A DNA stretch of 49,846 nt from an uncultured Collinsella sp. (GTDB taxonomy: Bacteria > Actinomycetota > Coriobacteriia > Coriobacteriales > Coriobacteriaceae): positions 1 through 49,846 of the forward strand of contig CABQHT010000008.1 of NCBI GenBank assembly GCA_902464035.1, given 5' to 3'. Under the pieces are notes generated by a model. The model was not told the origin of the DNA and made no database searches. It saw only the letters and a program-made list of their open reading frames with translations. Shown piece after piece: positions 41,856 through 49,846 of this stretch (position 1 is the stretch's first letter; each line of letters opens with the position of its first letter). The position numbers and the translations under genes were made by a program.

Positions 41856-42302
41856 CTAAAAGAATGAACGCATGGTCTCCAAAACCTGCTCGGGCGTATC
41901 GCATGCGCTGAGCTTGGCAACGCAGTCCTCGTCCTCGAACATCTGCGAAAGCTCCGCCAAGCAGCCAAGATGAGCCTTGGGGTCGGGTGCGCAAATACCC
42001 ACGAGCACGTGAACTGGATCGAAATCCTCGTGTCCAAACGCAATGGCAGGGTCAAGCGTGACGATACAGATCCCCGCTTCACTCACATTGCCATCTGCCT
42101 GAGCGTGGGGCATGGCGATGCCCTCTTCCAAGACCATATAGGGGCCGAATTTGTGAACCGATGAAATCATGGCGTCAACATAGCTCTGGTCGCATTTGCC
42201 AGCGTCTACGAGCAACTTACCGCATGCCCTGATCGCTTCCTCCCAGTCGGAGGCCTCGACGTGGCAGGCAACAAGCTCGGGCTTAAGAAGATCGGTCAGC
42301 AT
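41856..42302 (-). CDS. PTS system EIIA component (mannitol/fructose/ascorbate type)
   Basis: A 148-residue cytoplasmic phosphocarrier. The active His lies in EEGIAMPHAQADG near residue 66, the pattern of the fructose-mannitol EIIA superfamily including UlaC. It receives phosphate from HPr and gives it to the EIIB encoded next. The ATG at 42300-42302 lies 9 bases after the TalC copy 2 stop, with GGAGTAGGGG spanning that stop codon as its ribosome binding site, so translation is probably coupled. Confidence 0.9.
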   Translation of the reverse strand: MLTDLLKPELVACHVEASDWEEAIRACGKLLVDAGKCDQSYVDAMISSVHKFGPYMVLEEGIAMPHAQADGNVSEAGICIVTLDPAIAFGHEDFDPVHVLVGICAPDPKAHLGCLAELSQMFEDEDCVAKLSACDTPEQVLETMRSFF

Positions 42303-42311
42303 GCTCGTCCC

Positions 42312-43022
42312 CTACTCCTCGGGCAGGATATGAAAACCAAGCGCCTGAATGTCGCGGGCAAAGCCCTTGACCGTATCAAGCGAGTACTCAAGCAAATCTT
42401 TCCCGAAATTCTTGCGTTTGGCAAGAAGGGCATTGGGGACCGTAATGATCTGGCATCCAACGGACTCCGCCTGGAAGATATTGAGGACCTCGCGCGTAGA
42501 CGCCCAGAGAACCTCGGCAGCAGGCTTAACGGCAGCCTTCTTTACGGACTCCGCCATGAGGGGCAGCGGATCGACGCCGGTATCGGCAATGCGACCGGCA
42601 AAGATGGACAGAATAGAGGGGGTCTCAGCAGAGACGGCATCGACAAACTCGTCGACCTGCTCGGGCGTGAAGATAGTGGTGACATTCACCTTGATGCCGT
42701 CGGCAGAAAGGCGCTTGACCAGCGCGGCAGTGGACTCACCCTTGGTGTTGAGCGCCGGGATCTTAACGTAGACGTTGTCTGCCCAGGTTGCGATCTCGCG
42801 AGCCTCGGCTTCCATACCCGCCTCGTCGTCGGCGAATACCTCAAAAGAGACCGACACATCAGTAATGTGCTCAAGAACCGTCTTGGCAAAAGCGCGGTAG
42901 TCGGTCACGCCGCCGGCCTTCATAAGGGAAGGATTGGTCGTGAAGCCCTGAACGTTGCCATTGTCATGCATGTCAAGCATACCCTCGAGGTTAGCGCCGT
43001 CGGCAAACACCTTGATCGCCAT
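42312..43022 (-). CDS. TalC/fructose-6-phosphate aldolase family protein, copy 2
   Basis: A 236-residue paralogue of the protein at 39014-39718, sharing KVFADGANLEGMLDM, NGNVQGFTTNPSLMK, VYVKIP (catalytic Lys near 87), DGIKVNVTTIFTP, FAGRIADTGVDP and CQIITVPN. Differences cluster in surface helices and in the last 40 residues. It is the first gene of the PTS operon, so it probably processes the sugar phosphate delivered by EIIA-EIIB-EIIC. The ATG at 43020-43022 has GAAAGGAC upstream. Aldolase or transaldolase activity cannot be decided from sequence. Confidence 0.88.
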   Translation of the reverse strand: MAIKVFADGANLEGMLDMHDNGNVQGFTTNPSLMKAGGVTDYRAFAKTVLEHITDVSVSFEVFADDEAGMEAEAREIATWADNVYVKIPALNTKGESTAALVKRLSADGIKVNVTTIFTPEQVDEFVDAVSAETPSILSIFAGRIADTGVDPLPLMAESVKKAAVKPAAEVLWASTREVLNIFQAESVGCQIITVPNALLAKRKNFGKDLLEYSLDTVKGFARDIQALGFHILPEE

Positions 43023-43370
43023 GTTCGGTCCTTTCTCATCTAACACTATTGCTATCGAAAGCCTTCTTCTTTGTTTCAAAAGCTTTTCGGTTTTCTTTTA
43101 TAAACCATTTCAAAAGCTATCGAAAGCTCAATTGTCAACTTTCCGTGAACGGTCGAATATCGGGCGTGAACGTACTTCTTTTGGGCGGCACCTTCAGAAT
43201 GAGACTCTTTATAGCCCGTTTACGTGCGAACTATCTGCTACGCATGCATTTGTGACATGCCATTCCGTTCTTTTGATTCATTCGAATTTGCCTTGTTCTT
43301 TTCATATCGATACGTTATATTTCGATTACGAAAGGCGCATCTTTTACCTTTTGTTCAAAAGGAGCGGCAT
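43023..43370. promoter_or_regulatory. Divergent DeoR / PTS control region with repeated operator-like motifs
   Basis: GCTATCGAAAGC occurs at 43051-43062 and 43116-43127. TTTCAAAAGCT occurs at 43074-43084 and 43108-43118. A palindrome TTTCGATTACGAAA lies at 43320-43333. The shared CGAAA/TTTCG core is typical of DeoR-family operators. The region is markedly AT-rich, as expected for two divergent promoters. Confidence 0.55.
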
Positions 43371-44162
43371 ATGGCATCTACTTCAGACCTTTCACCGGCC
43401 GAGCGTCAGCGATTTATCATGAATTGGCTGGCCGAAAAGCCAAATATCTCGGTATCCGACATCGTTCGCCGTTTTTCGGTTTCGGAAGTCACCGCACGGC
43501 ACGACCTCATCTCGCTGGAATCCGAAGGCAAGCTGCGTCGCGTACGCGGCGGAGCGGTATCGCTTTCTCGCTCCAACGCAATCTCGTATCCCGAGGAGCG
43601 CATCAATGTCCAAGTCGAGGCCAAGGAAGCCATCGCCGCAACCGCAGCAACTCTTGTTGATGATGGCGATGTTCTGGTAATTGATATCGGCACCACAGGC
43701 TTTTACTTCGCTAAGGCCCTCATGGACAAGCGTGAGATCACCATTATCACCGGCGATCTTGCAATCGCGAACTACGCCAGCTTCAATCTCCCCAATGCTT
43801 CGGTAGTGCTGCTGGGCGGCTCCGTGCGCAAGGGCCACCTCTATCTCGCGGGCGCACTAACGCTCGACTGCATGAGCAAACTACATGCCGACAAGGCGTT
43901 TGTCAGTGCCGACGGATTCCACCCCGACCACGGTTTTACCGTCGAGCACGACTTCTCGGCCATGATCAAGCATATGTACCTTACCAACTCAAACCAGGGC
44001 TACATGATGGTTGACCAGGGAAAGTTCAACAAGACCAGTTTTTATCAGTCCGCGCAGATCGATGACCTCGACGGCATCATCGTTGATGGAGACGACGAGG
44101 GCATCATGACGGCGGCGATCGAGAGCAGTCGCAGTCATCCCAAGCTCTATATTGCAAAATAG
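43371..44162 (+). CDS. DeoR family transcriptional regulator
   Basis: A 263-residue regulator. The N-terminal helix-turn-helix is RRFSVSEVTARHDLISLESE followed by GKLRRVRGGAVS, the DeoR signature. The C-terminal DeoRC sugar-phosphate sensor domain begins EAIAATAATLVDDGDVLVID and contains IGTTGFYFAKAL, with GGSVRKGHLYLAG near 150 and the KAFVSADGFHPDHGFT segment. DeoR proteins usually repress sugar operons and release DNA on binding a sugar phosphate. The ATG at 43371 has AAAAGGAG upstream. It is divergent from the TalC-PTS operon, which is its likely target along with itself. Confidence 0.9.
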   Translation: MASTSDLSPAERQRFIMNWLAEKPNISVSDIVRRFSVSEVTARHDLISLESEGKLRRVRGGAVSLSRSNAISYPEERINVQVEAKEAIAATAATLVDDGDVLVIDIGTTGFYFAKALMDKREITIITGDLAIANYASFNLPNASVVLLGGSVRKGHLYLAGALTLDCMSKLHADKAFVSADGFHPDHGFTVEHDFSAMIKHMYLTNSNQGYMMVDQGKFNKTSFYQSAQIDDLDGIIVDGDDEGIMTAAIESSRSHPKLYIAK

Positions 44163-44165
44163 CTC

Positions 44166-44206
44166 AAATGGCCGGGTCGCCCCCACTGCGGGCGACCCGG
44201 CCATTT
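44166..44206. terminator. Bidirectional terminator between deoR-like and HAD genes
   Basis: AAATGGCCGGGTCGCC (44166-44181) pairs perfectly with 44191-44206. A and T tails on both sides serve the two converging genes. Confidence 0.85.
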
Positions 44207-44207
44207 A

Positions 44208-45035
44208 TTAAATCAACCCAAAATGGCGCATCGCTGTGACGGTGCCATCGTGTGCGACATCGTCGGTCACGTAGTCGGCGACTGCCTTGACCTCGGGCAT
44301 GGCGTTGCCCATGGCTACAGCCGTCTCGACGGCGGCGAGCATACCCAGATCGTTGCCGGAATCGCCAAAGCCAAAGGTGCGCGCGTTGCCGGTGCGACCC
44401 AGATACTCCAGCGCCCGCGCCACGCCCACGCCCTTGTCGATACCCTTGGGGCTCAGCTCGCGGTTCTGGCCGCCAGTATTGCATAGTTCGAAGTTGCGAT
44501 CGATAAAGCCGTCGTTGTTGGCTACGCGAGCCAGGTTGCACGCGTTAATGCACACCTTGCCTACGCACAAGCGGCCATCGACGCGCATCTGATCAACGCC
44601 ATGCACCACGCCGGCGCCTAACAGAAATGACTGTTCGACACCAACTGGCTCAAGTGAATAGGTGGCACCGTTCGTCTCGAACAACGCCTCGCCGCCCGCC
44701 ACAGTAATGCGACGCGCGAGCTCCTCAACAATGTCTTCGTCAAAGCACTCCTCATGCACCACGCGGCCCTCGACCTCGAGCGTGGCGCCCGCCATGGCAA
44801 CGATACCCGCCGGGTTCAGCGCGCGCAGGCCATCGGCAACCAGCCACAGGGGACGGCCCGTGCAGATAAATGCCTGGTGGCCCGCATTGCGCAGGCGACC
44901 AAATGCATCGACAACAGCCTTCGACGGATGGATTGCATTGAAGTCCTTATCGGTCATATCGTCGGGGTCGAACGACGTCAGCGTACCGTCCACGTCAAAA
45001 AACAATACGGCGGAATCGGGGCACGCATCAATCAT
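44208..45035 (-). CDS. HAD superfamily hydrolase, Cof subfamily
   Basis: A 275-residue phosphatase. Motif I is FFDVDGTLT (nucleophile Asp and acid/base Asp near residue 12-14). Motif II is FICTGRP near 57. The Lys of motif III is in LSPKGIDKG near 195. Motif IV is GFGDSGNDLGML near 222. The cap domain between 85 and 190 is of the C2 (Cof/IIB) type. Such enzymes dephosphorylate sugar phosphates or flavin and pyridoxal phosphates; the exact substrate is unknown. The ATG at 45033-45035 has GAAAGGAA upstream. It converges on the DeoR gene and diverges from the methyltransferase gene. Confidence 0.88.
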   Translation of the reverse strand: MIDACPDSAVLFFDVDGTLTSFDPDDMTDKDFNAIHPSKAVVDAFGRLRNAGHQAFICTGRPLWLVADGLRALNPAGIVAMAGATLEVEGRVVHEECFDEDIVEELARRITVAGGEALFETNGATYSLEPVGVEQSFLLGAGVVHGVDQMRVDGRLCVGKVCINACNLARVANNDGFIDRNFELCNTGGQNRELSPKGIDKGVGVARALEYLGRTGNARTFGFGDSGNDLGMLAAVETAVAMGNAMPEVKAVADYVTDDVAHDGTVTAMRHFGLI

Positions 45036-45110
45036 ATGGGTTCCTTTCGAGAATAAGGGCAAACGAAGCATCCATCATATAATGGAGCGACGCAACCAGA
45101 GAGGTCACCC

Positions 45111-47660
45111 ATGGAATTTTACGCAAGCTGCCCCGAGGGCTTTGAGTCCGCACTCGCCGATGAGCTTAAACGCCTCGGGCTTTCGCATGTCCGCCGCCTG
45201 AAGGGCCGCGCTACGTTTGAGGGCGAGCTCGAAGAAGGCTACCGCGCCTGTCTGTGGTCGCGCCTGGCGAGCCGCGTGTTCGTGGTACTCGGGCGCTTTG
45301 AGGCGCAGGATGCCGACGAGCTGTACGACAGCGTTTACGACATCGCCTGGGAGAACATCGTCCGCCCCGGCGCCACCATCGCCATTACCGCCCGCGGCGT
45401 GACCGAGCAGCTGCGCAACACGCGCTTCTCGGCCCTGCGTGCCAAAGACGCGCTGTGCGACCGCCTGGCCGAGACCACGGGACGTCGCGCCGATGTCGAT
45501 GCCGCCGACCCCGATGTTCACCTACTGCTTTCGCTGCGCCAGCGCCGCGCGAGCATAAGCCTAGACCTTTCGGGCGACCCGCTGTTCAAACGCCTGCCGC
45601 CCGCTGCGACTCGTGCCGGCGAGGGCGCACACGTGTTGCGCCCCGACTACGCCGCCCTGGTGCTGGCGCAGGTCGGCTGGACCGCACTATGCGAGCGCGA
45701 GCTGACGGCCGACGATTACGAGAACGAAGCCCTTCCCACGCTGATCGATGCCTCGTGCGCCGGCGGCGGTCTGCTGCTGGAGGCCGTGAACATTCTGACC
45801 GACCGCGCCCCGGGCGCCGCACGCGAGCGCTGGGGCTTTGAGGGCTGGCAGCTGCACGATGCCGCCCTGTGGGAGCAGCTACTTGCCAAGGCGCGCGAGC
45901 GCGAGGCGGCAGCGCGCGAGCGGCAGGCACGCATCGTGGCCGTAGACATTGACCCCGCCGCACGCAAGACCGCCGAGCGCATGGTTAAGTGTGCCGGCTA
46001 CAAGCGTTTTGTCGATTTTTGCGCCGCCAAGTCCGCCACCGTGCTGGACCACGCAGGTGCCGTTGCCGGTGCCGCCCTGGTCGCAGACACCACCGAGACC
46101 CCGCTTTCGCTCATGCACGACGCCATGACGCTGGTCGGCGAGCTGCGCCGCGCGCCCGAGCTCGCTTCGGCACCGGTCGCCGCGCTCACCCGCGACGGAT
46201 TGCTGGCCCGCGCGCTCCACGCCGAGCCCGAGCGCTCGATCGCCGTCATGCCCAACAACGAAGAGGCGACCGTCGAAGTCTGGCCTTCACTCGACCACGC
46301 CGCCGCAGCGTTTGAGGCTGCGACCAGTGCGGATGCCGAGGCCGAGGCTGCGGATGCCAACGAAGTCAACGATGAAGCCGCCGCTTCCGCCATGCCCGAG
46401 CCTGCCGCCATGCTCGACCTGGGCGACGGCAAGCCGCTGCCCGTGCTCATCCCCGAGTCCGAGCAGTTCGCCAACCGCCTGCGCAAGAATGCCCGTCTGC
46501 GCCGCAAGTGGGCTAGGCGCGAGGGCGTGAGCTGCTACCGCGTCTACGATGCCGACCTGCCCGACTACTCCGCCGCTATCGACCTGTACGAGGGTTGCCC
46601 GCAGACGCCGGGCCGCTGGCTCGTCATCGCCGAATACGCCGCGCCCAAGACCATCGACCCCGCACTGGCCCAGGCCCGTATGCTCGACATTCTGGCCATC
46701 GCGCCGCGCATCCTAGATGTTCCCGCCGAGCATGTGCACGCCAAGGCCCGCATGCGCTCGCGCGGCGGCTCGCAGTACGGCAAGCAGGGCGCCGGCAAGG
46801 GCGGCTCGGGTGAGCGCGCCAATATCGCGCGTCGTCGCCTGCCGCTCATCGAAGAGGGCGGCCTCACCTTTGCCGTCAACTTTGACGACTACCTGGACGT
46901 CGGCATCTTCTTAGACCACCGCGTCACCCGCAACCTGGTGCGCGAGCACGCCAAGCAGGCGCGCCGCTTCCTCAACCTGTTCGCCTACACCGGCACCGCC
47001 ACCTGCTACGCGGCCGATGGCGGCGTCGAGGAGACCGTGACGGTCGACCTCTCCAATACCTATCTGGACTGGGCCGAGCGCAACATGCGCCAGAACGGCT
47101 TTGTGGGGCCTCAGCATCATTTTGTGCGCGGCGACGTGCTTGCCTGGATTCGCGACCAGCGCCAGACGCGCAACCGCTGGGACCTGATCTTTGTCGACCC
47201 GCCCACGTTCTCGAACTCCTCCAAGATGGGCCGCCGCACCTGGGATGTCCAGCGCGACCATGTTGAGCTGTTGGCCGGCGTATCGCGCCTGCTCGCGCAG
47301 GGCGGCCATGCCATCTTTAGCTGCAACCTGCGCGGCTTCCGCCCCGAAACGCGCAAGCTCGCGCGCGTGGGCGTGGTGCTGGAGGACATTACGGCGCAGA
47401 CCATCCCCGAGGACTTCGCGCGCAACCAGAAGGTGCACCACTGCTACATCGTGCGCCGCCTGCCCATCGAGGACGCCATGGCCGAGGTCGGCTTTAGCGC
47501 CGAGGAAATTGCCGAGCGCGTCGAGGAACTACGCAACCCCGAGGCCCGCAAGCCTCGCGCAGCAGCACCCGCGCACGCGCAGGCCGGCGACCGAGGGCCG
47601 CGCGGCGACGGCAAGCCCAAAAAGAAGAAGTTCTACGCCAGCAAGCCCAAGGGCAAATAA
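45111..47660 (+). CDS. rlmKL: RlmKL-like bifunctional 23S rRNA methyltransferase with degenerate RlmL half
   Basis: An 849-residue fusion like E. coli RlmL-RlmK (23S m2G2445 and m7G2069). The N-terminus has the THUMP-like domain (MEFYASCPEGFESALADELK) and an RlmL-type fold. Its SAM motif reads DASCAGGGLLLEA (213-225) instead of the usual DPMCGSGT-type, and no (N/D)PPY motif is visible in the following 150 residues. An Ala/Glu-rich insert occupies about 395-435. The C-terminal RlmK half looks intact: FDDYLDVGIFLDHR, NLFAYTGTATCYAADGG and DLIFVDPPTFSNSSKM. A Lys-rich tail ends the protein. The ATG at 45111 has GAGAGG upstream. The RlmK activity is probable; the RlmL activity is doubtful. Confidence 0.85.
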   Translation: MEFYASCPEGFESALADELKRLGLSHVRRLKGRATFEGELEEGYRACLWSRLASRVFVVLGRFEAQDADELYDSVYDIAWENIVRPGATIAITARGVTEQLRNTRFSALRAKDALCDRLAETTGRRADVDAADPDVHLLLSLRQRRASISLDLSGDPLFKRLPPAATRAGEGAHVLRPDYAALVLAQVGWTALCERELTADDYENEALPTLIDASCAGGGLLLEAVNILTDRAPGAARERWGFEGWQLHDAALWEQLLAKAREREAAARERQARIVAVDIDPAARKTAERMVKCAGYKRFVDFCAAKSATVLDHAGAVAGAALVADTTETPLSLMHDAMTLVGELRRAPELASAPVAALTRDGLLARALHAEPERSIAVMPNNEEATVEVWPSLDHAAAAFEAATSADAEAEAADANEVNDEAAASAMPEPAAMLDLGDGKPLPVLIPESEQFANRLRKNARLRRKWARREGVSCYRVYDADLPDYSAAIDLYEGCPQTPGRWLVIAEYAAPKTIDPALAQARMLDILAIAPRILDVPAEHVHAKARMRSRGGSQYGKQGAGKGGSGERANIARRRLPLIEEGGLTFAVNFDDYLDVGIFLDHRVTRNLVREHAKQARRFLNLFAYTGTATCYAADGGVEETVTVDLSNTYLDWAERNMRQNGFVGPQHHFVRGDVLAWIRDQRQTRNRWDLIFVDPPTFSNSSKMGRRTWDVQRDHVELLAGVSRLLAQGGHAIFSCNLRGFRPETRKLARVGVVLEDITAQTIPEDFARNQKVHHCYIVRRLPIEDAMAEVGFSAEEIAERVEELRNPEARKPRAAAPAHAQAGDRGPRGDGKPKKKKFYASKPKGK

Positions 47661-47662
47661 CA

Positions 47663-47731
47663 AAGTTGCGGTGGAATACGGACTGTTTTGCCTGGAATTA
47701 GGCAAATTTAGACCGTATTTCACCGCAACTT
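47663..47731. terminator. Long palindrome, bidirectional terminator between rlmKL and kdpE
   Basis: AAGTTGCGGTGGAATACGG (47663-47681) pairs with 47713-47731 with one mismatch. An inner GCCT/AGGC hairpin lies at the tip. It is just after the rlmKL stop and shortly downstream of the converging kdpE stop. Confidence 0.7.
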
Positions 47732-47754
47732 ATATTGGGATGGTGGTTGGCGAT

Positions 47755-48468
47755 CTAGCCTTGGATGACCAATCGGTAGCCGATACCCACATGCGTCTGG
47801 ATATAGCGCGGATGCGCGGGGTCGGACTCGATTTTCTTGCGCAGCGTGCCCATAAAGACGCGCAGGCTCGCCAGGTCGCTCTTGGTCGCCGTGCCCCAAA
47901 TCTCGTGCAGGATAAACTGGTGCGTCAACACCTTGTCGGCGTTGTGCGCCAGCAGACACAGAAGCTTGTACTCGATCGGCGTCAGGTGCAGTTCCTCGCC
48001 ATCCATCATGGCAATGCCGGCATCAAAATCGATATGCAGCTCACCGGTATCGAACGAGCCCTCGGAGGCAACGCCGCCCGTTTGCGCATACGAAAGGCGC
48101 CTGAGCGTCGTGCGAATGCGCGCGAGCAGCTCCTCGACCGAAAACGGCTTGGTCAGGTAGTCGTCGGCACCGGCATCGAGCGCGCGGATCTTGTCCGCGT
48201 CCTCGCTGCGTGCCGAAACCACGATGATCGGCATGCCCGACCACGAACGCACCGACTCCACCACCTTGACGCCATCCATATCGGGCAGGCCCAGGTCGAG
48301 CAGTACAATGCTCGGCGCCTGCGACGACGCAGCGGCAATGGCGGCGTGTCCGGTCTCCACGGCCATATGACGCAGGCCGTGCGCCTCGAGTGCGGCTACG
48401 ATTAAGTTGCGGACGGCGGGGTCGTCCTCAACGACCAAGATCAGCGGTTTCACGGCAGAGTTCGGCAC
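47755..48468 (-). CDS. kdpE: Response regulator KdpE
   Basis: A 237-residue OmpR/PhoB-type regulator. The receiver domain has the acidic pair EDD near residue 14, the phosphorylated Asp in VLLDLGLPDMDG near 56, and the Lys in DDYLTKPFSVEELLARI near 105. The C-terminal winged helix has HLTPIEYKLLCLLAHNADKV and HVGIGYRLV. KdpE activates the high-affinity K+ ATPase operon kdpFABC when K+ or turgor is low. The start is the GTG at 48466-48468, with AAGGAG 7 bases upstream, overlapping the kdpD stop. No kdpABC genes are in the window; they may lie beyond its right edge. Confidence 0.9.
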   Translation of the reverse strand: MPNSAVKPLILVVEDDPAVRNLIVAALEAHGLRHMAVETGHAAIAAASSQAPSIVLLDLGLPDMDGVKVVESVRSWSGMPIIVVSARSEDADKIRALDAGADDYLTKPFSVEELLARIRTTLRRLSYAQTGGVASEGSFDTGELHIDFDAGIAMMDGEELHLTPIEYKLLCLLAHNADKVLTHQFILHEIWGTATKSDLASLRVFMGTLRKKIESDPAHPRYIQTHVGIGYRLVIQG

Positions 48469-48472
48469 AGCG

Positions 48473-49846
48473 CTACTCCTTATCAAACGAAACATCGGCG
48501 GCAGGAAGCTCGATTGTAAAGACCGAGCCATGCGGATCCGCCGCGGCAACCTCTATGCTACCGCCATGCGCCAGCGCAATGGAGCGGCAGAGCGAAAGCC
48601 CCAGGCCCACGCTGCGGTGGCTGTCGGCCAGGCCATGGTTGGCGGTGTAGAACGACTCAAAGATACGGCCGCGGTCCTCGGGCGCAATGCCAGGGCCGTC
48701 ATCGGCGACCGAGCACGTCACGCGCCCCTCGTCGACACCAATCGAAATCACGATATGCGAGCCCGCCGGCGTATACGTGATGGCGTTGTTCACCAGGTTC
48801 ACCACAAGCTGCACCATCAGGCGCGCATCGACGTTGACGAGCGCCGGCTCGTCGCCCGCCACCACCTTAAGGTCGTGCTCGCGCACGGCCGGGTTCACGT
48901 GGCGCAGCGCCTCCTCGACGATATCGTCCACGAGTTCGAGCGTGGTCGACAGATGCATACCGCCGCCCTCGAGCCTGGTGATGGCAAGCAGGTTCTCGAC
49001 GGTGGCGTTGAGCCACAGCGCATCCGAGCGAATGGACAGCAGCATGTTGCGACGCGTCTGGGCGTCGAGCACCGCCGTGCCGGTTGAGCCCTGGTCGAGC
49101 AGCACGTCGGCATTGCCCGAGATGCTCGTGAGCGGCGTGCGCAAATCGTGCGAGATGGAGCGCAGCAGGTTGGCACGCAGCTGCTCGTTTTTGGCGAGCA
49201 CCGCTGCCTCCTCGCGTGCCTCCATGGCGCGGGCGCGATCGAGCGCGAGCTCGCCTTCGCTCACGATGGCGTCGGCCAGCATCCGTTCCTCGTGCGTCAG
49301 CACATCGGGCTCGGCAACGACAGCCAGCACGCCCACCACCGAGGCGGGGTCACTCGAGCGCACGATGCTGTCGCCCGAGCGCACCGTCAGGTAGATGCCA
49401 TAGAACGCCGAACCGCCAAACGTGGCGTCGAGCGGCGTTCCCACGTAGGCCGAAGCCGAGAGCAGCGGCGGCATCTGGGGCGCCAGATGGTGCACCGGCG
49501 CGGCATCGCCCACCGCCGTATAGGTCGCGCGCGGCAGCAGGTCATCATCCTCGGTATCGGCGCTGTACCACACGACCGGGCAGCCCGAAAGGCGCGCCAG
49601 CTGCGTGGCCATGGCATGCACAATCTGCGGCTCGTCGGCGCAGCGCTGCAACATGCGGTTGGTTTCGAGCACCATCTGCGTACGGCGGTCGCTAGCAGCG
49701 GCCTGTGCCAAGGCACGGCGCAGTGCCAGCGCGATTGAACTCGACACGAGCGAGACCACGAACATGGTGAAAAACATGCCGGGATGAATGTGGTCGATAA
49801 ACGACAGCGAGTAGCGCGGGTCGACAAACAGGAAGTTGTAGAGCGC
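48473..49846 (-). CDS. kdpD: Sensor histidine kinase KdpD, C-terminal part (partial at window edge)
   Basis: The last 457 residues are present and the gene runs off the right edge. It begins within the membrane domain (ALYNFLFVDPRYSLSFIDHI, then a helix FFTMFVVSLVSSSIAL), followed by a GAF domain (about 55-185), the dimerisation His in LLRSISHDLRTPLTSISGNA, and the ATPase domain with N-box LMVQLVVNLVNNAITYTPAG and G-boxes DDGPGIAPED and GLGLSLC. KdpD senses K+ limitation and phosphorylates KdpE, encoded immediately downstream. The N-terminal KdpD and USP domains are outside the window. Confidence 0.92.
   Translation of the reverse strand, partial: ALYNFLFVDPRYSLSFIDHIHPGMFFTMFVVSLVSSSIALALRRALAQAAASDRRTQMVLETNRMLQRCADEPQIVHAMATQLARLSGCPVVWYSADTEDDDLLPRATYTAVGDAAPVHHLAPQMPPLLSASAYVGTPLDATFGGSAFYGIYLTVRSGDSIVRSSDPASVVGVLAVVAEPDVLTHEERMLADAIVSEGELALDRARAMEAREEAAVLAKNEQLRANLLRSISHDLRTPLTSISGNADVLLDQGSTGTAVLDAQTRRNMLLSIRSDALWLNATVENLLAITRLEGGGMHLSTTLELVDDIVEEALRHVNPAVREHDLKVVAGDEPALVNVDARLMVQLVVNLVNNAITYTPAGSHIVISIGVDEGRVTCSVADDGPGIAPEDRGRIFESFYTANHGLADSHRSVGLGLSLCRSIALAHGGSIEVAAADPHGSVFTIELPAADVSFDKE

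Overview
The window is high-GC chromosomal DNA. Genes begin with ATG, GTG or TTG behind AGGAG-type ribosome binding sites, and intergenic spaces are rich in hairpins. Gene content and protein style (a Spy0128/Cna-B LPXTG adhesin, DASS/UbiD/UbiX aromatic-acid genes, OFA-type MFS, UlaA-type PTS with TalC) suggest a gut actinobacterium of the class Coriobacteriia, most like Collinsella. This is inference from protein style; no 16S rRNA or other phylogenetic marker is complete here. I found no rRNA, tRNA or CRISPR array.

Layout. 1-112: 5' end of prfA (minus). 451-779: wreck of a transposase. 861-7595: a 2,244-residue cell-wall-anchored adhesin or pilin-like protein, with a leader holding two G-tracts and a small upstream ORF. 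7893-9308: M20 peptidase. 9381-12273: polar amino-acid ABC transporter operon. 12577-15438: aldose-epimerase-like protein, a single-pass membrane protein and a MerR regulator. 15531-20423: a prenyl-FMN decarboxylase locus (UbiX, UbiD/LpdC, a DASS transporter, and an unusual LpdD domain fused to an isopentenyl-diphosphate-isomerase-like Nudix domain). 20585-21838: MFS exporter. 22280-23390: acyltransferase split by a G7 tract. 23427-23891: low-molecular-weight phosphatase. 24097-25458: AAA/DUF4143 ATPase bracketed by palindromic repeats. 25739-26885: TIGR04076 protein and pyridoxal kinase. 27335-31590: MarR regulator with a heterodimeric ABC exporter. 31794-36237: LysR regulator divergent from SDR, OFA transporter and Gfo/Idh/MocA dehydrogenase. 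36486-38633: Tex. 39014-44162: UlaA-type PTS (IIA, IIB, IIC), two TalC paralogues and a divergent DeoR regulator. 44208-45035: HAD phosphatase. 45111-47660: RlmKL-like rRNA methyltransferase. 47755-49846: KdpE and the C-terminal part of KdpD.

How the genes fit together. The 15.5-20.4 kb block reads as one function: a carboxylic acid enters through the DASS carrier, the UbiD/LpdC enzyme decarboxylates it with prenylated FMN made by UbiX, and the LpdD-Nudix fusion may assist cofactor handling or supply the dimethylallyl donor. In the 39-44 kb block the DeoR protein probably controls PTS uptake of a sugar whose phosphate feeds TalC-type aldolases or transaldolases. The 27.3-31.6 kb operon looks like a self-regulated efflux system.

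The most unusual signals lie between genes. Two distant copies (12389-12576 and 27095-27233) of an element appear to share the same four stems, with compensatory base changes and a conserved bulged A, as expected of a structured RNA. There are also several palindromic repeat families, and G-tracts in the acyltransferase gene and in the adhesin leader that could make surface traits phase-variable.
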